The notes under the pieces: generated by a model
What the model saw: the letters and a program-made list of their open reading frames with translations, nothing else
Told to the model about the DNA's origin: nothing
The model's database searches: none
From: Prevotella sp. UBA1104
GTDB lineage: Bacteria; Bacteroidota; Bacteroidia; Bacteroidales; Bacteroidaceae
Direction of reading: 5' to 3'
NCBI GenBank assembly: GCA_002314055.1
Contig: DCBP01000085.1
Span: forward strand, 1-36,379
DNA length: 36,379 nt
In this document: positions 8,448 through 16,600 of the stretch, piece after piece
How positions within the stretch are numbered: position 1 is the stretch's first letter
Layout: each line of letters starts with the position of its first letter
Translations under genes and position numbers: made by a program

Positions 8448-8500
8448 GAGTTCTGGGAGAACTAAGAGTTCTGGGAGAACTAAGAGTCCTGAGATAACTA
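8448..8500. repeat. 18-bp palindromic tandem repeat upstream of tcdA
   Basis: The unit GAGTTCTGGGAGAACTAA occurs twice exactly (8448-8465, 8466-8483), plus a degenerate third copy to 8500. Each unit contains the perfect palindrome AGTTCT-GGG-AGAACT. The array fills much of the folK-tcdA gap, where the tcdA promoter should be, so it could act as an operator or an RNA hairpin array. Confidence 0.75.
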
Positions 8501-8583
8501 TTGGATTACAGGGATCACTGAGAGAGCTATGGAAAATATAGGATTATTGTGAATGATGGCAGTTATTTTAAGAAGTTAAACCT

Positions 8584-9018
8584 CTAACTCAAGCACATTG
8601 ATTCTTTGTCATCAGCAAGAATTTCCCTTAGCGGTATCATTACAAAATCTCTTTCCTTCATAAGAGGATGAGGAACTTTTAAATCCGGTTCATCGATTCG
8701 TTTATTGCCATACATCAAAATGTCGATATCGATAAGTCTGTCGTGATATCTTCCGTCCATTGATTTTTCTTTTCGCCCCATATCCCGTTCTATTAACTGG
8801 GTTACATGAAGCAGCTTCCTTGGCGAGAGAGTCGTTTCTACGCAAACGGCAGCATTTATAAAATCATTGTCAGACTTGAATCCCCATGGTTTTGTGGCGT
8901 AAAGAGCTGATTGGCGAATGACATCGCCAACCAGCTCTCTTATCTTTTCTATTGCCTCAGCTATATTTTTCTCTTTGTTGCCGAGATTAGTACCCAAAGA
9001 CAAGTATACTTTTTCCAT
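8584..9018 (-). CDS. folK: 2-amino-4-hydroxy-6-hydroxymethyldihydropteridine diphosphokinase
   Basis: Transfers pyrophosphate from ATP to 6-hydroxymethyl-dihydropterin in folate synthesis. Started at MEKVYLSLGTNLG it has 144 residues, close to the usual length; a longer in-frame version from 9099 would overlap queA and add a basic non-homologous leader. Visible motifs are the N-terminal LSLGTNLG, ALYATKPWGF, GRYHDRLIDIDILMY (ATP and Mg binding) and the C-terminal VPHPLMKERDFVMIPL. It lies 44 nt downstream of queA and is probably cotranscribed with it. Confidence 0.93.
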   Translation of the reverse strand: MEKVYLSLGTNLGNKEKNIAEAIEKIRELVGDVIRQSALYATKPWGFKSDNDFINAAVCVETTLSPRKLLHVTQLIERDMGRKEKSMDGRYHDRLIDIDILMYGNKRIDEPDLKVPHPLMKERDFVMIPLREILADDKESMCLS

Positions 9019-9062
9019 ATACTCAAATCCCCTTCGTTTCCTTATTCTGAAGCATTCCTGTA

Positions 9063-10181
9063 TTAGTCGTTGACAATCAGCATAGCATCGCCGTAGCATC
9101 CGAATTTATATCCGTTTTCGATAGCCTTCTGGTATGCTTCCATAACGAGATCGTATCCTCCGAAAGCACAAGTAGACATGAGAAGTGGCGACATTGGCTG
9201 ATAGAAGTTCGCAATCATTGTATCGGCAAGCCCACACTCATACGGTGGGAAGATGAATTTATTTGTCCATCCCTCATATTCCTTTAGCATTTTGTCTGTG
9301 CCCATAGCCGTCTCCGTTGCTTTCAGCACACTGGTGCCAACGGCGCATACATGTCTACCTTCGCGTTTTGTCTTGTTTACAATTTCACATGCCTCTGCAT
9401 TGATAAACATCTGTTCGGAATCCATCTTGTGCTTGGTAAGGTCTTCCACTTCGATGCTGTGGAAGTTTCCCAATGCGCAGTGGAGTGTGATAAATGCGAA
9501 ATTAATGCCTTTGATTTCCATTCTCTTCATCAGTTCGCGACTGAAATGCAGTCCCGAAGCAGGAGCAGTTACCGCTCCTTCGTTTTTTGCGAAGATACAC
9601 TGGAATCTGTCCATATCCTCTTCCGTTGCCGGTCTTTTATCCACGATATAGTGTGGCAGCGGAGCAGAGCCGAGGGCAAAGAGGTCGCGCTTAAACTCAT
9701 CGTGAGGAGCGTCGTACAGGAAGCGCAGAGTTCTTCCGCGGCTTGTGGTATTGTCGATAACTTCGGCAACCATCGAGCTACTCTCGTCGAAGAACAGTTT
9801 GTTTCCAATTCTTATTTTGCGTGCCGGTTCCACCAGTACATCCCACAGGCGCATTTCCTCGTTGAGCTCCCTGAGGAGGAAAACCTCTATTTTAGCTTCC
9901 GTCTTTTCCTTGGTTCCATACAGTCGTGCCGGAAACACTTTTGTATCATTGAAGATAAAAGTGTCATGTTCGTCGAAATAGTCGAGTACGTTACGGAAGT
10001 CCATATACTGTGGGTTCCCGTTTTCATCTTTTATTTCCTTACCTTTCTCATCCTTTTTAAACATGTCGATAGTTCCCGACTTTCGGTGCAGAACCATCAG
10101 TTTGCATTCGTCACGGTGATATGAAGGCTCCAGGGCGATGCTTTCCTCTGGAAGTTTAAATTTGAATTGTGATAGTTTCAT
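9063..10181 (-). CDS. queA: S-adenosylmethionine:tRNA ribosyltransferase-isomerase
   Basis: Builds epoxyqueuosine at tRNA position 34 by transferring ribose from SAM to preQ1. The 372-residue protein shows FNDTKVFPARLYGTK, TAPASGLHFSRELM, GNFHSIEVEDLTKHKMDSEQ and the C-terminal YKFGCYGDAMLIVND, all matching QueA landmarks. It carries a charged insertion (FKKDEKGKEIKDENGNP) near residue 45. The start at 10181 gives the typical N terminus KLSQFKFKLPEESIA. Its neighbours truB and folK form a run of same-strand genes. Confidence 0.95.
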   Translation of the reverse strand: MKLSQFKFKLPEESIALEPSYHRDECKLMVLHRKSGTIDMFKKDEKGKEIKDENGNPQYMDFRNVLDYFDEHDTFIFNDTKVFPARLYGTKEKTEAKIEVFLLRELNEEMRLWDVLVEPARKIRIGNKLFFDESSSMVAEVIDNTTSRGRTLRFLYDAPHDEFKRDLFALGSAPLPHYIVDKRPATEEDMDRFQCIFAKNEGAVTAPASGLHFSRELMKRMEIKGINFAFITLHCALGNFHSIEVEDLTKHKMDSEQMFINAEACEIVNKTKREGRHVCAVGTSVLKATETAMGTDKMLKEYEGWTNKFIFPPYECGLADTMIANFYQPMSPLLMSTCAFGGYDLVMEAYQKAIENGYKFGCYGDAMLIVND

Positions 10182-10207
10182 ATTGTATCATTTAGGAATT
10201 GGGGAAC

Positions 10208-10232
10208 GGTATTCAAGCATTTCTTGAATGCC
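10208..10232. other. Short hairpin between truB and queA
   Basis: GGTATTCAAG and CTTGAATGCC form a 10-bp stem with one wobble around a 5-nt loop. On the minus strand, where the genes lie, no U tract follows, so it is more likely a processing or leader hairpin than a terminator. Confidence 0.35.
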
Positions 10233-10273
10233 TTTATTTTTGCCGTATCCTTTTTATGCATAAACATTATCAA

Positions 10274-10972
10274 TTACATTCTCTCGTCGAGCCATGCGGG
10301 GAAATCATCGAGCGTTACGCAGTCTTCCACCCTCACGCTTCCTACTCTCGTTCGTCTCAGAGCTGTCAGGAAAGCTCCGCTGCCGAGTGCTTCTCCGATG
10401 TCGCGTGCCAGAGCGCGAATATATGTACCTTTACCGCAAACCACCCTTATCGACAGCTGCATTTTCTCTTTATCGAAATCGGTCATTTCTATTTCGTCCA
10501 CCTGTAGGGTCTTTGCTTTCAGCGGCACATCCTGTCCTTTTCTCATCAGTTTATATGCTCGGTCTCCATTAATCTTGCATGCCGAGTATGCTGGCGGCAC
10601 TTGTTCAATAGTCCCCACGAATTTAGGTAGAGTCCTTTCTATCAGCTCCTTTGTTATGTGGGCAGTAGGGTAGGTGAAGTCAACAGTATGCTCCTTGTCG
10701 AAACTTGGAGTCGTAGCACCGAGCTGTAGAGTTGCCGTATATTCCTTTGTGTGCCCTTGTAGTTCCTCGATGCGTTTTGTTGCCTTTCCGGTGCATAATA
10801 TAAGCACTCCGGTAGCAAGAGGGTCGAGAGTTCCTGCATGCCCCGTTTTAATTCTTTTCACTCCGAGTTTCTTTGATATCAGAAACCGTATATGCGCCAA
10901 TGCCCCGAAGCTCGACATGTGGTATGGCTTGTCGATGCAGATAATCTCTCCTGCGTTGAAATCCATTGCCAT
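10274..10972 (-). CDS. truB: tRNA pseudouridine(55) synthase
   Basis: Isomerises U55 in the T loop of tRNAs. The catalytic aspartate is Asp50 in GHAGTLDPLATGVL. Other TruB landmarks are IDKPYHMSSF near the N terminus, AYSACKINGDRAYKLMRKG and GTYIRALARDIGEALG. The start at 10972 gives 232 residues and lies 5 nt after the uppP stop; the longer in-frame version (from 11053) overlaps uppP by 76 nt with a non-homologous leader. A further Met two codons in (10966) is an alternative. Part of the ftsX-DUF3098-uppP-truB run, a cluster I recall in Bacteroidetes. Confidence 0.94.
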   Translation of the reverse strand: MAMDFNAGEIICIDKPYHMSSFGALAHIRFLISKKLGVKRIKTGHAGTLDPLATGVLILCTGKATKRIEELQGHTKEYTATLQLGATTPSFDKEHTVDFTYPTAHITKELIERTLPKFVGTIEQVPPAYSACKINGDRAYKLMRKGQDVPLKAKTLQVDEIEMTDFDKEKMQLSIRVVCGKGTYIRALARDIGEALGSGAFLTALRRTRVGSVRVEDCVTLDDFPAWLDERM

Positions 10973-10977
10973 GTTTG

Positions 10978-11820
10978 TCAGTCTGTCATTTTCAGGTCCA
11001 TGCCGCAGAGCGAGCATATTATTATTATCAGTCCGATGATAATTCGATACCATCCGAAGGCTGCGAATCCGTATTTCGTAACATAGTTGATGAAGAACTT
11101 TATAGCCGCGATTGCAACAATGAAAGCAACGACGGAGCCGAGGATAAGTATTGCAAGGTTATTCCCCTGAGTGAGTAGTGAACCTCCTCCATGGCTTATC
11201 AGTTTATATACTTCAAGACAAGTTGCTCCAAACATTGTAGGTACGGCGAGGAAGAAGGAGAATTCTGCAGCCGCCTTTCTTGTCAGTTTCTGCGACATAC
11301 CTCCTACAATAGTCGACATTGACCTTGACACTCCCGGAATCATGGAGATACACTGTATGAATCCGATTACGAGAGCTCTTTTGTACGTCAGTTCTGTTTT
11401 CTCACTTCCTTTATTGAAAAGTCTGTCGCAGAAAAGCATGAAGACTCCTCCTATGATAAGCATCCATGCCACGAGCTGTACGTTGCCGAGGTTTTCCTCG
11501 ATGGCATCATTGAAAGCCAATCCAAGCACTACCGCCGGCAGTACGCCGACAACGAGTCTAGAGTAGAAATCGAACATGGCCTTCCAGTATGGTTTCCCGT
11601 TTTTTGCAGCTTCCGGATAGAAGAATCTTTTCCAGTATAGGCATATGACCGAGAGAATTGCTCCAAACTGTATTATCACGGTAAAGGCATTAACGAACTT
11701 GTCACTCACATCAACCCCCAAGAGGTTTTCTGCAATAATCATATGTCCTGTAGAAGATACAGGTAGAAACTCGGTTAGTCCCTCGACTATTGCAATAATT
11801 ATTGTCTGAATTATTGTCAT
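10978..11820 (-). CDS. uppP: Undecaprenyl-diphosphate phosphatase
   Basis: Integral membrane phosphatase that recycles undecaprenyl pyrophosphate to the lipid carrier for peptidoglycan and O-antigen synthesis. The 280-residue protein has the signature EGLTEFLPVSSTGH (13-26) with its catalytic Glu and His, and the second motif IPGVSRSMSTIVGGM. Multiple hydrophobic helices are evident to the C terminus. Only 1 nt separates it from the upstream DUF3098 stop, indicating translational coupling. Overexpression of such enzymes is known to confer bacitracin resistance. Confidence 0.96.
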   Translation of the reverse strand: MTIIQTIIIAIVEGLTEFLPVSSTGHMIIAENLLGVDVSDKFVNAFTVIIQFGAILSVICLYWKRFFYPEAAKNGKPYWKAMFDFYSRLVVGVLPAVVLGLAFNDAIEENLGNVQLVAWMLIIGGVFMLFCDRLFNKGSEKTELTYKRALVIGFIQCISMIPGVSRSMSTIVGGMSQKLTRKAAAEFSFFLAVPTMFGATCLEVYKLISHGGGSLLTQGNNLAILILGSVVAFIVAIAAIKFFINYVTKYGFAAFGWYRIIIGLIIIICSLCGMDLKMTD

Positions 11821-11821
11821 T

Positions 11822-12094
11822 CTATTCTATAGTTGCTTTGTTATCTTCGTTTATAACGGTGTTAGCTTCATCAGTTTTCGGCTTTCTCATTATTCCGGCT
11901 ATCAGCGAAACGAAGCCCACGAAGCATACCACGGGAGCCACTTTCACACGCATTGTGCTAAATATCCCTGGATCGAATGTGTGTGCATCGGAGTTTCCTC
12001 CGCTCATCAGTATAAATCCGATAATTACGATAACCATGCTTACGGCAATCATAATAAAGTTAGTGCGGTCAAACGCAAAATTTCTTTTATCCAT
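11822..12094 (-). CDS. DUF3098 small membrane protein
   Basis: A 90-residue protein with two predicted transmembrane helices (about 13-30 and 53-68) separated by a short loop with GGNSDAHTFDPGIFS. The opening NFAFDRTNFIMI and the segment MRVKVAPVVCFVGF match the Bacteroidetes DUF3098 family. Function is unknown. The constant placement between ftsX and uppP suggests a link to the cell envelope or division. The C-terminal 20 residues are polar and probably cytosolic. Confidence 0.85.
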   Translation of the reverse strand: MDKRNFAFDRTNFIMIAVSMVIVIIGFILMSGGNSDAHTFDPGIFSTMRVKVAPVVCFVGFVSLIAGIMRKPKTDEANTVINEDNKATIE

Positions 12095-12150
12095 AAAATA
12101 TTATATTGTCTTTCGTTTATTGGTTTTCCAATCTTCAGATCTTTAAATCT

Positions 12151-12190
12151 TTAAATTTTTCAATTTTTAAATTTTTCAATTTTTAAATTT
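12151..12190. repeat. 16-bp AT-rich tandem repeat at the ftsX 3' end
   Basis: TTAAATTTTTCAATTT occurs twice in tandem (12151-12166, 12167-12182) with a third half-copy that contains the ftsX stop codon. It fills part of the ftsX-DUF3098 gap. Low complexity makes replication slippage the simplest origin. Confidence 0.7.
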
Positions 12191-13061
12191 TATAAAGGTC
12201 TCCCGCTTTCATTCTCAGGAACTTGTTAACCGATAGCCATGCGCAGAACATAGTAATCAGGATACCGAACAGCAGGACGGCTCCCCCCGTTATTGCCATC
12301 ACCTGCCATGTCAGCACCATCACCACATCCGGTTCATAGGTATAGAGCGCATAAATCCCTCCGGCAAGAGCCGCATCAGCAAGTACGGCGGCGAGCAGTC
12401 CGAGTCCGACAGCATTTCTTACGAACGGTCCCCGTATGAATCCCCATGATGCTCCCACCAGTTTCATAGTATGAATAGTGAATCGCCTTGCATACATGCC
12501 CAGTCTTACAGTGTTGTTGATAAGAGAGAACGACACGAACGTAAGCAGTACGGCGAGGACAATAAGAACGATATTAATACGCTGTAAGTTTTGGTTCACG
12601 CTATCCATAAGGTCTTGCGGATAAGTAATGTCAGTAACCTTACTGTTCTTCCTTAGTTCCTTAGATATCCATTTCAGCGAGTCCGTATTGGCATATTGCG
12701 ATTTAAGTTGCAGTTCCATAGACCCGACAAAAGGGTTAGTGCCGATAAATTCGCTTGGGTCAGTTCCCATGGCGGCGGTTTGTTCCTTCAGGACCTGTTC
12801 CTTGCTGATATATTCCACCCTGTTAACGTATTGTAGCTTTCGCAGGTCGTTGGTAAGAGCTTTAGCCTCCGGATCGGTCATGTCTTCGCTGAGCACCATT
12901 GTTACGGTAAGGTTTTCCTTGACATATTCAGAAAGGTTCTGTGCCGACAGAACGGAGAATACGACCATGCCAAGGAGCACGAGCACCAGAGCCGTGCTTA
13001 TACATAAAGTAACTGCCTGCAGTCCATAACGGCTGCCGGTCTTCTTATGTCTTTTTGTCAT
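12183..13061 (-). CDS. ftsX: Cell division protein FtsX-like permease
   Basis: Membrane partner of the FtsE ATPase that couples cytokinesis to peptidoglycan hydrolase activation. The 292-residue protein shows the FtsX layout: a basic cytosolic start, TM1 (18-39), an extracytoplasmic domain (40-160) with the typical VTMVLSEDMTD and VEYISKEQVL segments, then three more helices (about 162-181, 217-238, 250-275), with RRFTIHTMKLVGAS in the second loop. It heads the run of genes down to folK. A well-formed promoter lies directly upstream (13095-13126). ftsE is not in this window. Confidence 0.93.
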   Translation of the reverse strand: MTKRHKKTGSRYGLQAVTLCISTALVLVLLGMVVFSVLSAQNLSEYVKENLTVTMVLSEDMTDPEAKALTNDLRKLQYVNRVEYISKEQVLKEQTAAMGTDPSEFIGTNPFVGSMELQLKSQYANTDSLKWISKELRKNSKVTDITYPQDLMDSVNQNLQRINIVLIVLAVLLTFVSFSLINNTVRLGMYARRFTIHTMKLVGASWGFIRGPFVRNAVGLGLLAAVLADAALAGGIYALYTYEPDVVMVLTWQVMAITGGAVLLFGILITMFCAWLSVNKFLRMKAGDLYKI

Positions 13062-13094
13062 TTTGCAAAATGGTTATAAAAACTCGAATTTTCT

Positions 13095-13126
13095 GCAAAG
13101 TTAGTTTAAATAGCGTTCACTTCAAA
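13095..13126 (-). promoter_or_regulatory. ftsX promoter (Bacteroidetes type)
   Basis: The minus strand reads TTTG (13123-13126), a 19-nt spacer, then TAACTTTGC (13095-13103). This is a near-ideal -33/-7 pair. The predicted start of transcription is about 25-30 nt before the ftsX ATG. Confidence 0.75.
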
Positions 13127-13252
13127 ATAAATTCATTTATTTTAAATAAAAAAACGATTATATAGAGGTAATACACATTGATATTTGTCTATATATATTC
13201 ATAATAAGAATATAAAAGAAGTAAAATCATACAGTTGTAATGATATTTTTTA

Positions 13253-13261
13253 TACCTTTGC
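13253..13261 (+). promoter_or_regulatory. Promoter -7 element for the peptide/large-protein unit
   Basis: TACCTTTGC matches TAnnTTTG. A TTG at 13235-13237 is at a shorter than ideal distance. Transcription from here would leave a 5' leader of about 150 nt before the 72-residue peptide gene at 13421. I see no second gene in that leader. Confidence 0.55.
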
Positions 13262-13420
13262 AAAAGATAAGTTGCATCTCGGCAGTTTTATTATGTTACA
13301 AGAGTACAGAAAAGAGTAAGCAGCCTGATGGAATATATTTAGCAACGTGATATGTTTTTTACAGCGCTATTCCGTGTTGAAGGAATATTAATTTAGTAAT
13401 TAGTTATATAATTTTTAGGT

Positions 13421-13639
13421 ATGGTTTTAAAAAGGGATAAATACGTCAAACCCTCAATTGATGTATTTATATTAGGCGATGAATTGCTTGTAAGGCAATT
13501 CGACACTTGTTCTATTGGCAAGAATCCAGCAACGATAAAAGATTTCAAGAGTGAGGAATTTTTCAAGGTTAGCGAGGAGAAAATGAATTATACAGAGCAG
13601 AAGGAATTCTGGGACGATTGGGATAACGGAGCGGATTGA
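13421..13639 (+). CDS. Small acidic peptide with FWDDWDNGAD tail (copy 1)
   Basis: A 72-residue peptide without signal peptide or membrane segment. It starts with a basic stretch (MVLKRDKYVKP), then a hydrophobic segment (SIDVFILGDELLV), a central TCSIG with a single Cys, and an acidic Trp-containing tail ending FWDDWDNGAD. The same ten-residue tail and a TCSVG centre occur in the peptide at 28798-29019, which otherwise differs. Codons for the tail differ between copies only at two synonymous positions. It ends 60 nt before the 1115-residue secreted protein and is probably cotranscribed with it. I recall short proteins with similar layout being common in Prevotella; function is unknown. Confidence 0.8.
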   Translation: MVLKRDKYVKPSIDVFILGDELLVRQFDTCSIGKNPATIKDFKSEEFFKVSEEKMNYTEQKEFWDDWDNGAD

Positions 13640-13648
13640 CTTTTACCT

Positions 13649-13662
13649 TGGTCTCCCGACCA
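13649..13662. other. Intercistronic hairpin, locus 1
   Basis: TGGTC-TCCC-GACCA forms a 5-bp hairpin in the 60-nt gap between the peptide gene and the large secreted gene. No U tract follows. The equivalent gap at the second locus also has a hairpin (29088-29114). Confidence 0.4.
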
Positions 13663-13699
13663 GTCACTTTATGTTTGTAAAGAAAAGAAATCATTTTTT

Positions 13700-16600
13700 A
13701 TGTCCGATATAAATATGAACACGATACAATATACGATTATAGCAGCAGCGAGCGCAATGTTCTCGCTCCACGCAATGCCGGCTTTTGCCGACGACAACAA
13801 CGACACTAACGAGGAAAACACAGAGATTAGCGTGCACGTGGCAGAAAAACTCGACGAGATGGAGGGCATAAAGCTGTCGCCGGAAACATTTAAGAATTAT
13901 ATCACCAACGGTCAGCCACGAACTGACGCTTCAAAGATTTTTATGCTCTACAACGTGGGACAGAAGAAATTCCTCAACATCGGCGGATACTGGGGCACGC
14001 ACGCCACACTGAAAGACGTGGCCCACCTGTTTTGGCTACAGCGAAGGAACGCCACTAAGGAAAAGCATACCTGTTATCTGAGGTATCCGCTCACAGAGAA
14101 TACTACCACGGGAGGTACTACAACAGACAATTATCTGTCGAATATCCTCAATCTCAACTCATTGCAGGTTGGAAGTGCACAGGGTGACGGCAGAAGCAAT
14201 GCTACATATAATTATGTTAGGCTTGTCAGCACAGACGGGACTTCTGAAAACCTTTTCGATGAAGGATATGCTCCTAAGGGCAATAAATTTACAGAACAAG
14301 TTACTAACTTCGATCAGAACACGCAGTCGATTGAGGCTAAAATTGATTTAAGCACGTGTAAGACAGGAGTGGTAGAGAATATTCTGTCTGTCGGAAACAA
14401 AATTGCTGCATGGGGTGCAGAAGATGCTACGTACAATCTGCATATATATTACAGGATTAGCGACAATGAACTTGAAATTGACTATGTTTCTAAAAAAATA
14501 AACAACGGTACAAAAATCAAAATCAAAAGCATTGACCCGGCAACGCTATTGACGCTAAAACTATCGAAAAACGGACTGTATGTGAACGGAAATTTAGTAT
14601 CGGAACTTGCCGTAGCGCATATTCCCGTAATAAAATACGACGAGAAGTTGGCTGGCGACATCGTGAGATTTGCCAAGAACACCGACGGCAGTTTTACTAT
14701 CGACAAAAATGGATACTACGTTATTGACCAGGAGAACGGATCGGGTATCATGGGCGATTATGATGATTATCTCTATGCCTATGAGAGCAAGTCGGAAAAC
14801 AAACAGACGTATTTCATCTCATCAGCTTTCCAGAAGAGCGGAGCTGCAGAAAAAGAGGGAAACTATCTGGCACGAACAGCCTACGACAGCGGAGCTGCGC
14901 AATACGGCTCCGTAGGACTTTATGCCGACAGGTCGGTTCTCAACAAGTATTTGCAGGAAGGACAGTGGAGCATCGGCCCCGTGGACGAGCAAGAGGGAGT
15001 GTACACCTTTTCCATCACCTTCACCAAGGGACATGAATACTATGTTCAGGAGCTGGACGCATCGGAGGGCAAAGGATTCAAAGACGTGAGAAAGACAGCT
15101 GAAACGGACACCCAGATGTTTATGCAGGCTACAAGCGAATATGTGAAGAGCAGCAACCTGAAAGACAACAACGGCAACTATTATAACGACCTTACCGGAG
15201 AGAATATCAAGACCTTAACGGGAGTGGAACTGCTCACCACCACTCCTGCCGAGCTTGGCAGCAATGCCGCCAATGCCTACTGGAAGATTATCTCCATGGC
15301 TGACTATTATAAATTACTCGATACGGAGAGTAGCCAGATGAAGGGCGAGGTGGACCTTACCTTTATGCTTGCCGACCCGAACTTCGAGAGGGAGAGTGCA
15401 CGACTCACTCAGTGGACGAATGATGGCTTGGAGGATACAGGAACTCTGAAAATAGGTTTGGACACGTATTACAAGACGAATCCTAAGGATGAAAAATATA
15501 CCAACACCTATAACGATAATTCTACAGCCCTCAACAATATGTTGAGCAACCACGGCAGAGCCTTGGGTGCAATGATATACAACGGCGGACGAGGCAGGTT
15601 GTATCAGGATGCCAAGGTGTATAGACCGGGATGGTATACCATACAGTGTGGCGGAATGACAAATGCCAACGGAAAACTCTTTGTGCAGAGGGTGGACAAC
15701 AATCAGGTGTCGGAGCCGGTGATGAAGACTCTTACCAATTTGACTGACGACGATATCGCTAAATTCAAAAAGCCAAGCGCCCATCAACTCGGCTGGCCTT
15801 ACACCGACGGGATGCCGATGTACAACGCTGTATTGGAGATTAACGACCTGAACCTTAACGATGGAAAATATGTGGAGAAATACAAAAACAGCGTAAAGAT
15901 TTTCATCCGCGAGGCTTCTGACGACAAACCTGTAACGCTGCGTTTCGGAGTGGAAGTGGCAGAGGAGGCAAGTCTCGTGCCGCTGCTTGAGGATGAGACG
16001 GGCGACGACACGACGAATAAAACTGTAAGTACAAAGGATGAGATGACGATATTCGATGATTTCCATCTGTTGTTCAACGGTGTCGATGAGCAGCCAGATC
16101 TTGTACTCAGCGAGAATTGGACTGATCTCGACTATATCGAGAAGGCAAAATACACCTACGACCTGCAGCCGCTACATCTGGAGCGCACATTCTCGAAGGG
16201 CGAAAACGGCAACAACTGGAACACTATCATCCTGCCCGTGGCGCTCACGGAGACTCAGGTGAAGGAGGCTTTCGGCGAGAACACGAAACTCGCCAAACTA
16301 TATGCCCTTACCGACAAGAATATCCTCTTCACCTACGAGGAGCCGAACGCCAATGGCGTATTGTTGCGTGCGTATACACCTTATATAATAAAGCCCGACA
16401 AAGAGAAGGGGTCATCAACAAAACATAATGTGGATATCACTCTCAACGACGGCTCTACTGTAAGTAAGGAGGTCGGCGAGAACCATTTCGACTTCGGTGC
16501 CGTTACGCTTTCCGGAAAGAAGCAGAAGAACGAAACGACGGATGAATACTATTATCCTATATCCTCGAATTATCCCAATTACGTGGCATCTTATGCAACA

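Noticed and set aside
9019..9099. Longer folK start overlapping queA
   Set aside because: FolK proteins start at the first beta strand (VYLSLGTNLG); the basic extension is translation of the queA 3' end.
13262..13420. Riboswitch in the 150-nt leader of peptide copy 1
   Set aside because: I see no known riboswitch core and no terminator/antiterminator pair; only weak AT-rich pairing is visible.
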